From assembly GCA_024639515.1 (NCBI GenBank), contig JAHEIG010000005.1, positions 1 to 50,976 of the forward strand: DNA of 50,976 bases, written 5' to 3'. The DNA is from Rhodobiaceae bacterium (GTDB taxonomy: Bacteria > Pseudomonadota > Alphaproteobacteria > RS24). Positions 27,449 through 36,637 of this stretch are shown in pieces. Each line of letters begins with the position of its first letter. Within the stretch, counting starts at the first letter, position 1. The notes under the pieces were generated by a model. The model saw nothing but the letters and a program-made list of their open reading frames with translations, was not told the DNA's origin and ran no database searches. Position numbers and translations under genes: made by a program.

Positions 27449-30067
27449 CTATTCACTGCGTAAAACAGGGGCGGCGGGGGCGCTGAGCGCGGCATAAGTG
27501 CCAATCAGCCCCAAAACCACCGTCAGCACAACCGCGCCGATAATCGTCAACCCCAACGTCACCGGCAAAAACACCCAATTGGCCTGCATCGCGCCGGCCA
27601 CCAGCCCCCAAGAGGCCAGCGTGCCAGCGGCGGCAGCAATCAGCGCCGCGCCAAAGCCCATCAGCGCGTATTCGATAGCATAGGCGGCCATAATCCGGCG
27701 CCGTGTGGCACCGAGAATTTTCATCACCACCGCATCATAAACCCGCGCCCGATGACCGCTGGCCATGGCTCCGGCCAGCACCAAAATACCGGCAATCAGG
27801 GTGATCGCGCTCATCGCCCGCACCGCCAAGCCGATATTGGTGAGAATCGAGCTGGCCGCTTGAATGGCTTCTTTGACCCGAATAATCGTCACATTGGGGT
27901 AAGCAATGGCGACATCGCGGGCAAATCCAGATTCTTGCGCCGCCGCCATGGTCACCGTCGTCAAATGCGTATGCGGTGCCGAAGACAAGGGCGCTGGCGA
28001 AAACACCATGACGAAATTCATCCCGCCCGAGGCCCAATCGACTTTGCGTAAATTGGCAATCGTGCCAGTCAGCGGACGACCGAGAATATTCACCCGCACC
28101 GTATCGCCAATGCCAATGCCAAGCGCCACCGCCAAATCGACATCAAATGAAATCAATGGCGACCCATCATAGTCAGCCGCCCACCACGCGCCCTCGACAA
28201 GCTCGCCACCTTGCGGCGGCGTCTGGCTATAGGTCAGGCCGCGATCGCCGCGCAGCACCCAAGCGGCCTCCGGCGGTGGCGTCAACTCGGCTGATGGCAC
28301 ATCGTTAATCGCCAAAATCTGACCGCGCAAAAACGGGCTGGTCTCGACCCGACTGACCGCTGTGTTGGCCCGCGCCATAGAGAGAAAGTCATCAATTTGA
28401 TGCGGCTGAATATCGAGGAAGAAAAAAGACGGCGTGCGTTCGGGCAGATCATTGCCAATCTGCTGATTGATATTGCCATCGACCATGGAAATCGCCGACA
28501 GCAAAGTCACTGACAGCCCCATGGAGAGCATCACCGCTCGCACTGGTGCGTTGGGGCGAATAATATTGCTCAGCGCCATGCGCAGCTCCGGCTGGCGTGG
28601 GCGCCCCGCGCGTCGGGCCAGCCAGACAATCAACCGCGCCGCTGCCGCAAACGCCAGATAAGACAAACCCACCCCAATGCCAAACCAGATGGCGACATCG
28701 CGGCGCTCGGAGATCAGCAACGCCAGTGCCGCCAGACCCGCAAAGCACAATAAAATAAACAACATCACACGGCGCGACGGGCGGCCCTTAATGTCGCCGA
28801 TTTGATTGCGGAACAATGCCGTCACCGGGGTTTTTTCAATCAGCCCGAGCGGCCACAGCGCAAATGCCGCGGCTGACAATATGCCAAAGCCGCTCGCCGC
28901 CAGCAGCGGTTGCGGATAAAGTTGCGGGATAATTTCGACCGGCAAAAGCGGGCCGAAAAATACTTTAATCGCCCATGGTGTCAGCCCGCCCAACAGCAGG
29001 CCGACAATCACCCCGAATAAGGTCAAAGCGGCGATCTGCATGGCGTAGACATAAAAAATAAACCGACCCGAAGCACCCAGCGCCCGCATAATGGCAATCG
29101 ACTCGCTACGCTTTTGCACATAAGCGGTAATCGCATTGCCGACCCCAACCCCGCCGACGACAAGCGCCGTCAGGCCAACCAGCGTCAGAAACAGCCCCAA
29201 GCGTTCGATGAAGCGGCGCAAAGAGGGCGAGGCGTCAGAGCGGTCACGAATCCGCCAGCCAGCGTCGGGAAACAACTCACCCGCCTCGGCCCGCAAGCGC
29301 CCATAAACATCGCTTTCGGCCTGCGGCGGCAGTTTCAAACGGTAGTGATAATTAATCAAACTGCCCGGCTGCAACAGCCCAGCGGCGCGCAATGTGTCAT
29401 GCGACAGCATCAGGCGTGGGGCTAACGGAAACCCACCCGCCGTGCGGTCTGGCTCGTCAACTACCACCGCCTTCAAGCGCAGGCGAATATCGCCCATCAG
29501 CACCACCGCGCCCGGCTCAATGCCCAAACGGTCAAACAAGCCCTGCTCGGCCACCGCGCCATAAATTTTTGCCTCACCTTCGCGCTCGACCGCCAAGGCT
29601 TGCGACAAGGGCAAAGCCGGGGCCAGTGTCAGCGAGCCATAAAGCGGGTAAGCCGCATCGACCGATTTGGCCTCAACCAACATGGTGTCGCCAGCCTCTG
29701 CCAGCGCATTGTCTTTGCGCACCATGGCCCGCATGGTGGCGACTTGCGATAAGCTGCCTTGGCCCTCAAGCCACGCTTTTTCACTGTCGAAAGCGGCGCG
29801 GTGCACCAGCCGGAAATCGACATCGGCACCGAGAATATTTTGCCCCTGCGCCGCCATGCCAGCCACCAAAGAGGCCGATAGCGAGCCAACAGCGGCAATC
29901 GTCGTGATGCCCAAAATCAGGCACATGAGGAAAATCTGGAAGCCCGATAAGCCGCCACGCAATTCGCGCCCCGCCAAACGCAGGGCCAAGCGCAGGCCGC
30001 TCAGCCCACGGGTTGGGTTTGCCGTGATAACCGGTTCGGGTGTCGCGCCTGTGGCTGCTTGTTGCAT
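27449..30067 (-). CDS. ybbP: FtsX-family ABC permease, YbbP-like
   Basis: An 872-residue permease with the MacB/FtsX architecture. There is an N-terminal helix (FQIFLMCLILGITTIAAVG), a large periplasmic domain, a bundle of helices around residues 280-420, a second cluster of helices and periplasmic domain, and three C-terminal helices. Size and layout match enterobacterial YbbP (about 800 residues). It starts three bases after the YbbA-like gene. With YbbA and the divergent TesA it forms the conserved YbbAP-TesA set, thought to extract and hydrolyse hydrophobic compounds at the inner membrane. Confidence 0.88.
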   Translation of the reverse strand: MQQAATGATPEPVITANPTRGLSGLRLALRLAGRELRGGLSGFQIFLMCLILGITTIAAVGSLSASLVAGMAAQGQNILGADVDFRLVHRAAFDSEKAWLEGQGSLSQVATMRAMVRKDNALAEAGDTMLVEAKSVDAAYPLYGSLTLAPALPLSQALAVEREGEAKIYGAVAEQGLFDRLGIEPGAVVLMGDIRLRLKAVVVDEPDRTAGGFPLAPRLMLSHDTLRAAGLLQPGSLINYHYRLKLPPQAESDVYGRLRAEAGELFPDAGWRIRDRSDASPSLRRFIERLGLFLTLVGLTALVVGGVGVGNAITAYVQKRSESIAIMRALGASGRFIFYVYAMQIAALTLFGVIVGLLLGGLTPWAIKVFFGPLLPVEIIPQLYPQPLLAASGFGILSAAAFALWPLGLIEKTPVTALFRNQIGDIKGRPSRRVMLFILLCFAGLAALALLISERRDVAIWFGIGVGLSYLAFAAAARLIVWLARRAGRPRQPELRMALSNIIRPNAPVRAVMLSMGLSVTLLSAISMVDGNINQQIGNDLPERTPSFFFLDIQPHQIDDFLSMARANTAVSRVETSPFLRGQILAINDVPSAELTPPPEAAWVLRGDRGLTYSQTPPQGGELVEGAWWAADYDGSPLISFDVDLAVALGIGIGDTVRVNILGRPLTGTIANLRKVDWASGGMNFVMVFSPAPLSSAPHTHLTTVTMAAAQESGFARDVAIAYPNVTIIRVKEAIQAASSILTNIGLAVRAMSAITLIAGILVLAGAMASGHRARVYDAVVMKILGATRRRIMAAYAIEYALMGFGAALIAAAAGTLASWGLVAGAMQANWVFLPVTLGLTIIGAVVLTVVLGLIGTYAALSAPAAPVLRSE

Positions 30068-30070
30068 GGT

Positions 30071-30736
30071 TTATGCCGCCGTGTCGATTTTGCCGTCGCG
30101 CATGGTGACCACTGTGTCGCAGCGCCGCGCCAATTCCGCATCATGGGTGATCAGCACAAGCGTGGTGTTGCGTTCTTCGGCCAAGCGCATCAGCAAATCC
30201 ATAATCGCCTGCCCGGTGCTTTGGTCGAGATTGCCGGTCGGCTCATCGGCGAATAAAACCGGCGGGTTGGCGGCCAGCGCGCGGGCAATGGCCACGCGTT
30301 GTTGCTCGCCGCCCGACATTTGCGCCGGATAATGGTCGAGGCGATGGCTCAGCCCGACTTCTTCCAGCAACTCGGCCGCTGCTTCAAAACCGTCGCCACG
30401 CCCTGATAGCTCAAGCGGCAAGGCGACATTTTCCATCGCCGTCATGGTCGGCACGAGGTGGAAAGATTGGAACACAATACCGACATGCTGACGGCGGAAA
30501 CGGGCCAGCTCATCTTCGCTCATTTGCCGGTAATCACGCCCAGCCACATCAACACGGCCTGAGGTCGGCGGCTCAAGACCGGCCAAAACCATCAATAGGG
30601 TTGATTTGCCAGACCCAGACGGCCCGATGAGGCCGAGTTTCTGGCCAGCAGAAACCTGCAGATCAATGCCACGAAGTATGTTGACGGCACCGGCCCGACT
30701 AGGCAGTGTAACGTGTAAATTTTCAATCTGGATCAT
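30071..30736 (-). CDS. ybbA: ABC ATPase, YbbA/LolD-like
   Basis: A 221-residue ATPase of the MacB/LolD class: Walker A GPSGSGKST (near residue 40), signature MSGGEQQRVAIARAL, Walker B VLFADEPTGNLD and H-loop LITHDAELA. AAGGA is five bases before the ATG. Located immediately before the YbbP-like permease and divergent from tesA, so it is assigned to YbbAP rather than to LolCDE. Confidence 0.9.
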   Translation of the reverse strand: MIQIENLHVTLPSRAGAVNILRGIDLQVSAGQKLGLIGPSGSGKSTLLMVLAGLEPPTSGRVDVAGRDYRQMSEDELARFRRQHVGIVFQSFHLVPTMTAMENVALPLELSGRGDGFEAAAELLEEVGLSHRLDHYPAQMSGGEQQRVAIARALAANPPVLFADEPTGNLDQSTGQAIMDLLMRLAEERNTTLVLITHDAELARRCDTVVTMRDGKIDTAA

Positions 30737-30783
30737 CTAATCCTTATTCCTTTGCCTTCGGGGTCTGAAAGACTGACACATCA

Positions 30784-31473
30784 ATGTTTATTACACGATA
30801 CTTATGGTCAAAACTGTCAATTTCCAGCGGTTTTCAGAGCTTTAGCACTTTTGTGCTACTGGCGGCGGCAGTTTGGCTGGCGCATCCAGCCATGGCGTCG
30901 GCTGATAAGGCTGCCCGAGAGATCGAAATCGTCGCGCTTGGCGACAGCCTGACGGCTGGCTATGGCCTGTCACCGCGCGATGGCTTCGTGCCGCAACTGC
31001 AAGCCGCCTTGCGCCAACGCGGCCATCATGTGCGGGTTCTCAATGCCGGAGTCTCAGGCGATACCAGCTCCGGCGGGCGCGCCCGCCTTGAGTGGTCAGT
31101 GCCGCCAAGTGCCGATGCGGTGATTGTCGAATTGGGGGCCAATGACGCGCTACGCGGGGTCAACCCGTCCATCACCCGCGAAAACCTGACCGCCATCATC
31201 ACCACATTGCAGGGGCGCCAGCTGCCTACTTTGCTGGCCGGCATGTATGCGCCGCCCAATTTAGGGGCCGCTTATGGCGACCAATTCAACTCTATTTATC
31301 CAGAATTGGCCGACGCTTATGACACACTGTATTACCCGTTCTTTTTAGATGGTGTGGCGGCGCAAAAACATCTCAACTTGGCCGATCGGATTCATCCCAA
31401 TCGCGCCGGTATCGAAATCATTGTCAGCAAAATCCTGCCGACAGTTGAAAAACTCATTTTGCAAGTAAAGTAA
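30784..31473 (+). CDS. tesA: Arylesterase / multifunctional acyl-CoA thioesterase I (TesA)
   Basis: A 229-residue SGNH hydrolase with an N-terminal signal sequence (hydrophobic FSTFVLLAAAVWLAHPAMA), so periplasmic. Block I GDSLTAGYGL carries the nucleophile Ser, block III ELGANDALRG the oxyanion Asn, and block V DRIHPNRAG the Asp-His pair. It cleaves acyl thioesters and esters. It is divergent from ybbA/ybbP, as tesA is in E. coli. No good ribosome site is visible before the ATG. Confidence 0.92.
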   Translation: MFITRYLWSKLSISSGFQSFSTFVLLAAAVWLAHPAMASADKAAREIEIVALGDSLTAGYGLSPRDGFVPQLQAALRQRGHHVRVLNAGVSGDTSSGGRARLEWSVPPSADAVIVELGANDALRGVNPSITRENLTAIITTLQGRQLPTLLAGMYAPPNLGAAYGDQFNSIYPELADAYDTLYYPFFLDGVAAQKHLNLADRIHPNRAGIEIIVSKILPTVEKLILQVK

Positions 31474-31490
31474 ATTCCACGGAGGACAAT

Positions 31491-32534
31491 ATGGAATTCA
31501 GAAAACTCGGGCATACAGACATTCAAGTCAGCGCCATTTGCCTCGGCACCATGACATGGGGCGAGCAAAACACCGAACAAGAAGGCCATGACCAAATGGA
31601 TTATGCCGTCGATATGGGGATTAATTTCTTCGACACGGCGGAAATTTATGCGGTGCCACCGCGCGCCGAAACCCAAGGCTCCACCGAAAAGATTGTCGGT
31701 ACGTGGATGAAAAAAACCGGCATGCGCGACAAAATTATTCTGGCCACCAAAGTGGCTGGTCGCGCGCCCATGGATTGGTTGCGCGATGAAGGTTCTCATG
31801 TTGAGCAATCACGGGCGCAAATCGAAGAAGCGGTCGATAAAAGCCTGGCCCGCCTGCAAACCGATTATATCGACCTGTATCAACTTCACTGGCCGGATCG
31901 GCGGATGAATTTGTTTGGCGGTCTTGGCTATACGCATTATGGCGACGAGATTAACCGCATTGAAGATATTCTCGGGGTTCTGGCCGACATCCAAAAGGCC
32001 GGGAAAGTCCGCCATTTTGGCCTGTCGAATGAGACACCTTGGGGAATTATGAAATTCCTCCATCATGCTGAGGTCAATGGCGACTTGCCGCGCATGGTAT
32101 CGGTGCAAAACGCCTACAACCTGCTGAACCGGATTTATGAGCTAGGTAGCTCGGAAATTTTCCACCGCGAAGGCGTCGGCCTGCTGGCCTATTCGCCGCT
32201 GGCGCAGGGTTATTTGACCGGTAAATATACGAACGGTGCGCTGCCGCAAGGCTCGCGCAAGCAATTGTTTGATCGCCTGCAACGCTATGAGACGCCAGCC
32301 GCCGATCAAGCCATTGCCAGCTATATGAATGTCGCCAAGAAATATGGCGTCGATGCTTCGCAACTGGCCAATCAGTTTGTTACGACGCGCGACTTTGTCA
32401 CCTCAAACATTATCGGTGCCACGTCGATGGAACAGTTGGAGCTGGCCGTCACCAGTGTCGATTTGGAACTGACCGAAGAAATGCTGGCCGACATTGAAAC
32501 GGTTCACCTGACGGCACCAAATATTTGCCCGTAA
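31491..32534 (+). CDS. tas: Aldo/keto reductase, Tas-like
   Basis: A 347-residue TIM-barrel NADPH oxidoreductase close to E. coli Tas over its whole length. It has CLGTMTWGEQNTEQEGHDQM, the catalytic Asp/Tyr region FFDTAEIYAVPPR, LATKVAGRA (Lys) and the DLYQLHWPDR strand (His). Its physiological substrate is unknown. GGAGG precedes the ATG by five bases. Confidence 0.92.
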   Translation: MEFRKLGHTDIQVSAICLGTMTWGEQNTEQEGHDQMDYAVDMGINFFDTAEIYAVPPRAETQGSTEKIVGTWMKKTGMRDKIILATKVAGRAPMDWLRDEGSHVEQSRAQIEEAVDKSLARLQTDYIDLYQLHWPDRRMNLFGGLGYTHYGDEINRIEDILGVLADIQKAGKVRHFGLSNETPWGIMKFLHHAEVNGDLPRMVSVQNAYNLLNRIYELGSSEIFHREGVGLLAYSPLAQGYLTGKYTNGALPQGSRKQLFDRLQRYETPAADQAIASYMNVAKKYGVDASQLANQFVTTRDFVTSNIIGATSMEQLELAVTSVDLELTEEMLADIETVHLTAPNICP

Positions 32535-32554
32535 CCAAATAAGAGGAGAAAACC

Positions 32555-32863
32555 ATGGCTGAAAAACTAAATGCCAGCAGCAAGCGTGGCTTCATGGCGA
32601 AAGCCAAAGCCAAGGGCTGGAAGAAAGTCCGTGGCCGCGACGCCATCTCCAAGCGCTATGTGTTCGCAGACTTTAACGCCGCCTTTGCGTGGATGGCGCG
32701 AGTGGCGATGAAAGCTGAACAACTCGACCATCACCCCGAATGGGCCAATGTCTATAAAACGGTGGATGTCGTGCTGAGTACGCATGATGTCGATGGTCTG
32801 TCTGATCTCGATGTCGCCATGGCGCAGTTTATGGATAAAACAGCCGGTGCGGCTGGACGTTAA
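32555..32863 (+). CDS. phhB: Pterin-4-alpha-carbinolamine dehydratase
   Basis: A 102-residue PCD/DCoH protein with the active-site pair in LDHHPEW (near residue 57), [14 protein letters not shown] and GLSDLD. It regenerates the tetrahydropterin cofactor after aromatic hydroxylation, or removes a pterin by-product. No phenylalanine hydroxylase gene is adjacent. AAGAGGAG lies six bases before the ATG. It may be co-transcribed with the Tas-like gene 20 bases upstream. Confidence 0.93.
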   Translation: MAEKLNASSKRGFMAKAKAKGWKKVRGRDAISKRYVFADFNAAFAWMARVAMKAEQLDHHPEWANVYKTVDVVLSTHDVDGLSDLDVAMAQFMDKTAGAAGR

Positions 32864-32880
32864 AAGCCGACACCTGAGAC

Positions 32881-32927
32881 AAAAAAACAGCCGGTCAATC
32901 GAAAGCGATTGCCGGCTGTGATTTTTT
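32881..32927. terminator. Bidirectional rho-independent terminator
   Basis: A long stem: ACAGCCGG plus CAATCG (32887-32901, one bulged T) pairs with CGATTGCCGGCTGT (32906-32919), with a four-base AAAG loop. Seven A on the left and six T on the right let it terminate both the pterin dehydratase (plus) and the SDR (minus). Confidence 0.9.
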
Positions 32928-32957
32928 CTGCGCCGCAAAGCAGCGCCAACAAGTGGC

Positions 32958-33740
32958 CTAGCGTGGCGCCATACGAATAGCACCGTCGAGGCGGACATCT
33001 TCGCCGTTGAAGTAGTTTACTTCACACATGGTGGTGGCCAGCTTGGCGTATTCTTCCGGCATACCCAAACGTGATGGGTAAGGCACCATGGCACCCAGAG
33101 CCTGTTTCACATTCTCCGGCGCACCGGCCAGCAATGGCGTGTTGAAAATACCTGGCAGAATGGTGTTCACTCGAATACCTTCGCGCGACAAATCACGAGC
33201 GATTGGCAAGGTCATGCCAACAACGCCGCCTTTAGAGGCTGAATAAGCGGCCTGGCCGATTTGACCATCTTCCGCCGCCACTGAAGCGGTGTTGACCATG
33301 GCGCCACGATCGCCGCATTCCAGCGGGTCAAGCGACATCATGCCAGCCGCTGATTTAGCGATGCAACGGAATGTGCCGACCAGATTGATTTGAATAATCA
33401 GGTTGAAAGCATCCAGCGGGAAATGTGAAATCTCGCCGGTTTCTTTGTTGCGCGACGCGGTTTTAACGGCATTGCCAGTACCCGCGCAGTTGACCAGAAT
33501 ACGCTCTTGGCCGAGGTCACCACGGATTTTGGCAAAGCCGGCATCTACTTCTTCTTCATTGGTGACGTTGACCTTGGCAAAGCTGCCGCCAAGTTCTTTG
33601 GCGACGTCTTCGCCGCGTTCTTCATTGAGGTCGAAAATACCGACGCGGACGCCTTTTTCAGCCAGCGCACGGGCTGTCGCTTCGCCGAGACCTGATGCAC
33701 CACCGGTAATAATGGCGGTAATGTTTGAATCTAATTTCAT
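32958..33740 (-). CDS. SDR dehydrogenase, 3-hydroxyacyl-CoA dehydrogenase type 2-like
   Basis: A 260-residue short-chain dehydrogenase. TGGASGLGEATA (residues ~12-23) is the NAD site, NCAG follows, the catalytic Ser lies in NTASVAAEDGQIGQ and Tyr-Lys in AYSASKGG. The insertion between the NCAG strand and the catalytic Ser and the C-terminus resemble 17-beta-HSD10/type 2 3-hydroxyacyl-CoA dehydrogenases, which act in fatty-acid or branched-chain acyl-CoA oxidation. AAAGGGAG precedes the ATG. Substrate inferred from family only. Confidence 0.87.
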   Translation of the reverse strand: MKLDSNITAIITGGASGLGEATARALAEKGVRVGIFDLNEERGEDVAKELGGSFAKVNVTNEEEVDAGFAKIRGDLGQERILVNCAGTGNAVKTASRNKETGEISHFPLDAFNLIIQINLVGTFRCIAKSAAGMMSLDPLECGDRGAMVNTASVAAEDGQIGQAAYSASKGGVVGMTLPIARDLSREGIRVNTILPGIFNTPLLAGAPENVKQALGAMVPYPSRLGMPEEYAKLATTMCEVNYFNGEDVRLDGAIRMAPR

Positions 33741-33818
33741 GCTACTCTCCCTTTATTGAGCCTTAAAACGTGTTGAGGGGACTTTATGCCCCTGCAAAGC
33801 GCCTTGCAAGCCTGATTA

Positions 33819-34742
33819 TCACCTTGGCGCCGCGCCCTCTGATGAGAATTTTTTTTGCTTTTCCACCTGCGCTTCGCGGCGGATGATATAGAAGCTGGCG
33901 CCGACAATAATCAGCGCGCCCAAGATCGTGTATGCGTCAGGCACGTTTGCGAAGATCAAGAAACCGGCAATCGCCGCCATCACCAACCGCGAATAATCGA
34001 CCGGCGCAATGGCGCTGGCTTCGCCAATCGCGTAAGCGCGGATAAAGCAATTATGCGCCGAGGTCGCCAACACGCCCATGGTGATCAGCATGACAAATTG
34101 CTCCATGGTCGGTGTTTGCCAAACAAAAAACGTCGGAATGGCGATCAGGCCAATAGTCATCACATTGGTGTAGAACATTAGCGTGACGGGCTTGTCATAG
34201 CGCGAGGCAATGTTCACCAGAATGGTCGCCAAAGCGACCAGAAAAGCGTGCCCAAGCGCCGCTAAGGCGGCGGGCGAGCCCATCATATCAGTGCCCGGGC
34301 GCAACATAATCACCACCCCAACAAAACCAACAGCCGCCGCCACCGCACGGCGCACGCCAATCACCTCAGCCAATAAAATACTGGCCATCGGCACGATAAA
34401 CAGATTGCGCGAAAAGCTAATCGCCTGTGCATCGGCCAGCGGCAGATAGACAATCGCATAAAAACCTAAAAACATCGCCACCGAGCCAACCAAGCCACGG
34501 CCAAATTGCAGCAGCGGCACTTGGGTTTTTATGCCTTCGACAATACCGCCGGCGCGCATCAAAAACGGCATAATCACCAGCATCGACACGACACCGCGAA
34601 ACAAAGAAATCTGGAACGGATGCAAGTCGCGGCCAATCATCTTCACCAGCACACTCATGCCAGTAAATAGAATGGCCGATGCGAGCAGCCATAGGGCTGC
34701 GCGCTTATTATCGACGGGTTGTCGGCGTGCGGCTTGCGACAT
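33819..34742 (-). CDS. EamA/DMT-superfamily transporter
   Basis: A 307-residue membrane protein with about ten transmembrane helices in two EamA repeats. It begins NKRAALWLLASAILFTGMSV and ends with a short basic tail. Cargo unknown; related proteins export amino acids or metabolites. I start at the ATG at 34742, inside the end of the quinone reductase gene (15-base overlap); a TTG at 34766 in frame is possible but less likely. Confidence 0.87.
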   Translation of the reverse strand: MSQAARRQPVDNKRAALWLLASAILFTGMSVLVKMIGRDLHPFQISLFRGVVSMLVIMPFLMRAGGIVEGIKTQVPLLQFGRGLVGSVAMFLGFYAIVYLPLADAQAISFSRNLFIVPMASILLAEVIGVRRAVAAAVGFVGVVIMLRPGTDMMGSPAALAALGHAFLVALATILVNIASRYDKPVTLMFYTNVMTIGLIAIPTFFVWQTPTMEQFVMLITMGVLATSAHNCFIRAYAIGEASAIAPVDYSRLVMAAIAGFLIFANVPDAYTILGALIIVGASFYIIRREAQVEKQKKFSSEGAAPR

Positions 34743-34755
34743 ACGGCCTGACGCG

Positions 34756-35766
34756 TTAGGCGCCAAGACCTGTCGTCAAAATGACCTTGCCCTTGACTTG
34801 ACGGCTGGCCATCAAGTTGAGCGCATCGGCCGCCTGCTCGAGCGGATAACGCGCCGAGATATGAGGACGGATGGTACCGTCCTTGAACATAGCCATCAGC
34901 TCGCCAAGATTTTCGCTATTGCCTTTCGGGTCGCGCGCGGTGAAAGCGCCCCAGAACACACCAACAATCTGACAGCTTTTCAGCAGCGCCAGATTGAGCG
35001 GAATGCTCGGAATCGGGCCAGAGGCAAAACCAATAACCAAATAGCGGCCTTCCCAGTTAATCGCCCGCAAAGCTGGCTCGGCATAAGTGCCGCCGACCGG
35101 GTCATAAATCACGTCGGCGCCTTGGCCGCCGGTTAGTTCTTTAATCTGCTCAGAGAACGCACGCTGGGCGTCGCGATCCATTTCGCCAGATGGGTAAAGC
35201 AGCGTCGCATCGGCGCCGTGTTCGACGCAGACATCAAGTTTGTCTTGTGTTGAAGCAGCGGCAATAACGTGCGCGCCCATGGCTTTGCCAAGCTCAACAG
35301 CGGCCAGACCGACGCCACCAGCCGCGCCCATGACCAGCAATTTCTCGCCCGGTTTCAGCGCCGCGCGATCTTTCAGCGCATAATGCGATGTGCCATATGT
35401 CAACACCAGCGCAGAGGCGGTTTCCAAATCCATTTCATCGGGCACCGGAATGCACGAGGCTTCATGAATCGCCAATTCTTCGACATAGCCGCCATGCCCG
35501 CATGAACCTATGACGCGGTCGCCGACTTTCAGGTTTTTAACGCCCTCGCCAACTTCTTTGACCACACCAGCCACTTCGCCGCCTGGCGCGAATGGCAGAG
35601 GCGGCTTGAACTGGTATTTATTTTCGATAATCAGCACATCAGGAAAATTCACAGCCGCCGCATGCACTTGCAAAACAACCTCGCCTTTGCCAGCGGTGGG
35701 TGTGGCAATATCCTCGACAACCAATGTTTCTGGTGGCCCAAATTCTTTACATAGAACTGCTTTCAT
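34756..35766 (-). CDS. NADPH:quinone oxidoreductase, Qor/MDR family
   Basis: A 336-residue medium-chain reductase without the catalytic zinc cysteines. It opens MKAVLCKEFGPPETLVVED, has the NADPH-binding GAAGGVGLAAVELGKAMGA near residue 150 and the DVIYDPVGG signature. It reduces quinones or enones. GGGAG precedes the ATG by six bases. The EamA gene overlaps its 3' end, so the two are probably one transcript. Confidence 0.9.
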   Translation of the reverse strand: MKAVLCKEFGPPETLVVEDIATPTAGKGEVVLQVHAAAVNFPDVLIIENKYQFKPPLPFAPGGEVAGVVKEVGEGVKNLKVGDRVIGSCGHGGYVEELAIHEASCIPVPDEMDLETASALVLTYGTSHYALKDRAALKPGEKLLVMGAAGGVGLAAVELGKAMGAHVIAAASTQDKLDVCVEHGADATLLYPSGEMDRDAQRAFSEQIKELTGGQGADVIYDPVGGTYAEPALRAINWEGRYLVIGFASGPIPSIPLNLALLKSCQIVGVFWGAFTARDPKGNSENLGELMAMFKDGTIRPHISARYPLEQAADALNLMASRQVKGKVILTTGLGA

Positions 35767-35906
35767 CGAAATCTCCCATTATTTGATGTCGCGGCACAAA
35801 CCGCCGCTTAAGCTGAATTTTGACCAACATCATACGCGATGCGGCCTCAAAAAGAAGAGCAAAAATTAGCGTGCGCGCATAACAGCGCGAAAAAAGGTGA
35901 CACCCG

Positions 35907-36515
35907 CTACAAGCGACCGTCGAGCGCGTCTCGCAATCGCGAAAACGCCAAGCGCAGGCGCGACTTCACGGTGCCCAAAGGCAAATTGCTCTGTTCGGCA
36001 ATTTTGGCGTGCGACCAGCCATTGTAAAATGCCAGCCTGACCAGCTCTTTTTGCTCAGTTGGTAATTTTTGCAAAGCCTCGCGCACTTCCTCGCCTTCGC
36101 GCGCTTCAATCACTTCCTCATCCGGCTGGGCCGGCGCGTCGCCGATGAGGGCTGGATCATTGGCGTCGAGCTCTGGATATTTCTGGCTGCGCAAAATATC
36201 CACCCGCCGGTTCCGGGCGATGGTGAAAATCCATGTCGAGACAGCGGCTTTCTTGGCGTCAAACATATGCGCTTTGTTCCACACGGCCAGCATCGATTCT
36301 TGGGTGACTTCTTCGGCCTGCCCATCGCTCGAGCCAAGGCGCATAAGATAGCCCTTCACGCGCGGTGCGTAATAGGCGAATAGTTCAGCAAAGGCCTCGC
36401 GGTCACGATGTTGGGCGATTTGTTCAATGAGAAACGTAAAATGCGAAGCATCGCTCGCGGGATTCTCCGCCAATCTTGTGTTCTGCGTTGCAGGCCGGGT
36501 GTTCTGGCTGCTCAT
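35907..36515 (-). CDS. ECF RNA polymerase sigma factor, RpoE-like
   Basis: A 202-residue sigma-70 family factor with region 2 (about 40-110; EEVTQESMLAVWNKA, STWIFTIARNRRVDILR) and region 4 (about 145-200; LPLGTVKSRLRLAFSRLR). It has no region 1 or 3, as in ECF factors. It resembles the alphaproteobacterial RpoE partnered by the zinc anti-sigma ChrR in the singlet-oxygen response, but no anti-sigma gene lies next to it: downstream comes the quinone reductase and upstream the divergent IalB gene. Regulation cannot be read from the spacer. Confidence 0.92.
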   Translation of the reverse strand: MSSQNTRPATQNTRLAENPASDASHFTFLIEQIAQHRDREAFAELFAYYAPRVKGYLMRLGSSDGQAEEVTQESMLAVWNKAHMFDAKKAAVSTWIFTIARNRRVDILRSQKYPELDANDPALIGDAPAQPDEEVIEAREGEEVREALQKLPTEQKELVRLAFYNGWSHAKIAEQSNLPLGTVKSRLRLAFSRLRDALDGRL

Positions 36516-36637
36516 AATTGATCGGTTTCATCCTATATCACGGCGCGATAATCAGCACCAATAGTTACGACTTAACTTTATTCAGCGACACAAAGCAAGC
36601 TATAGAATTTGTCGGGCAATCAAGTTAATGTGCAGCC

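Noticed and set aside
36569-36580. Twelve bases GACTTAACTTTA shared with 50429-50440
   Set aside because: Dozens of chance 12-base matches are expected in a window of this size, and the two copies stand differently relative to their genes.
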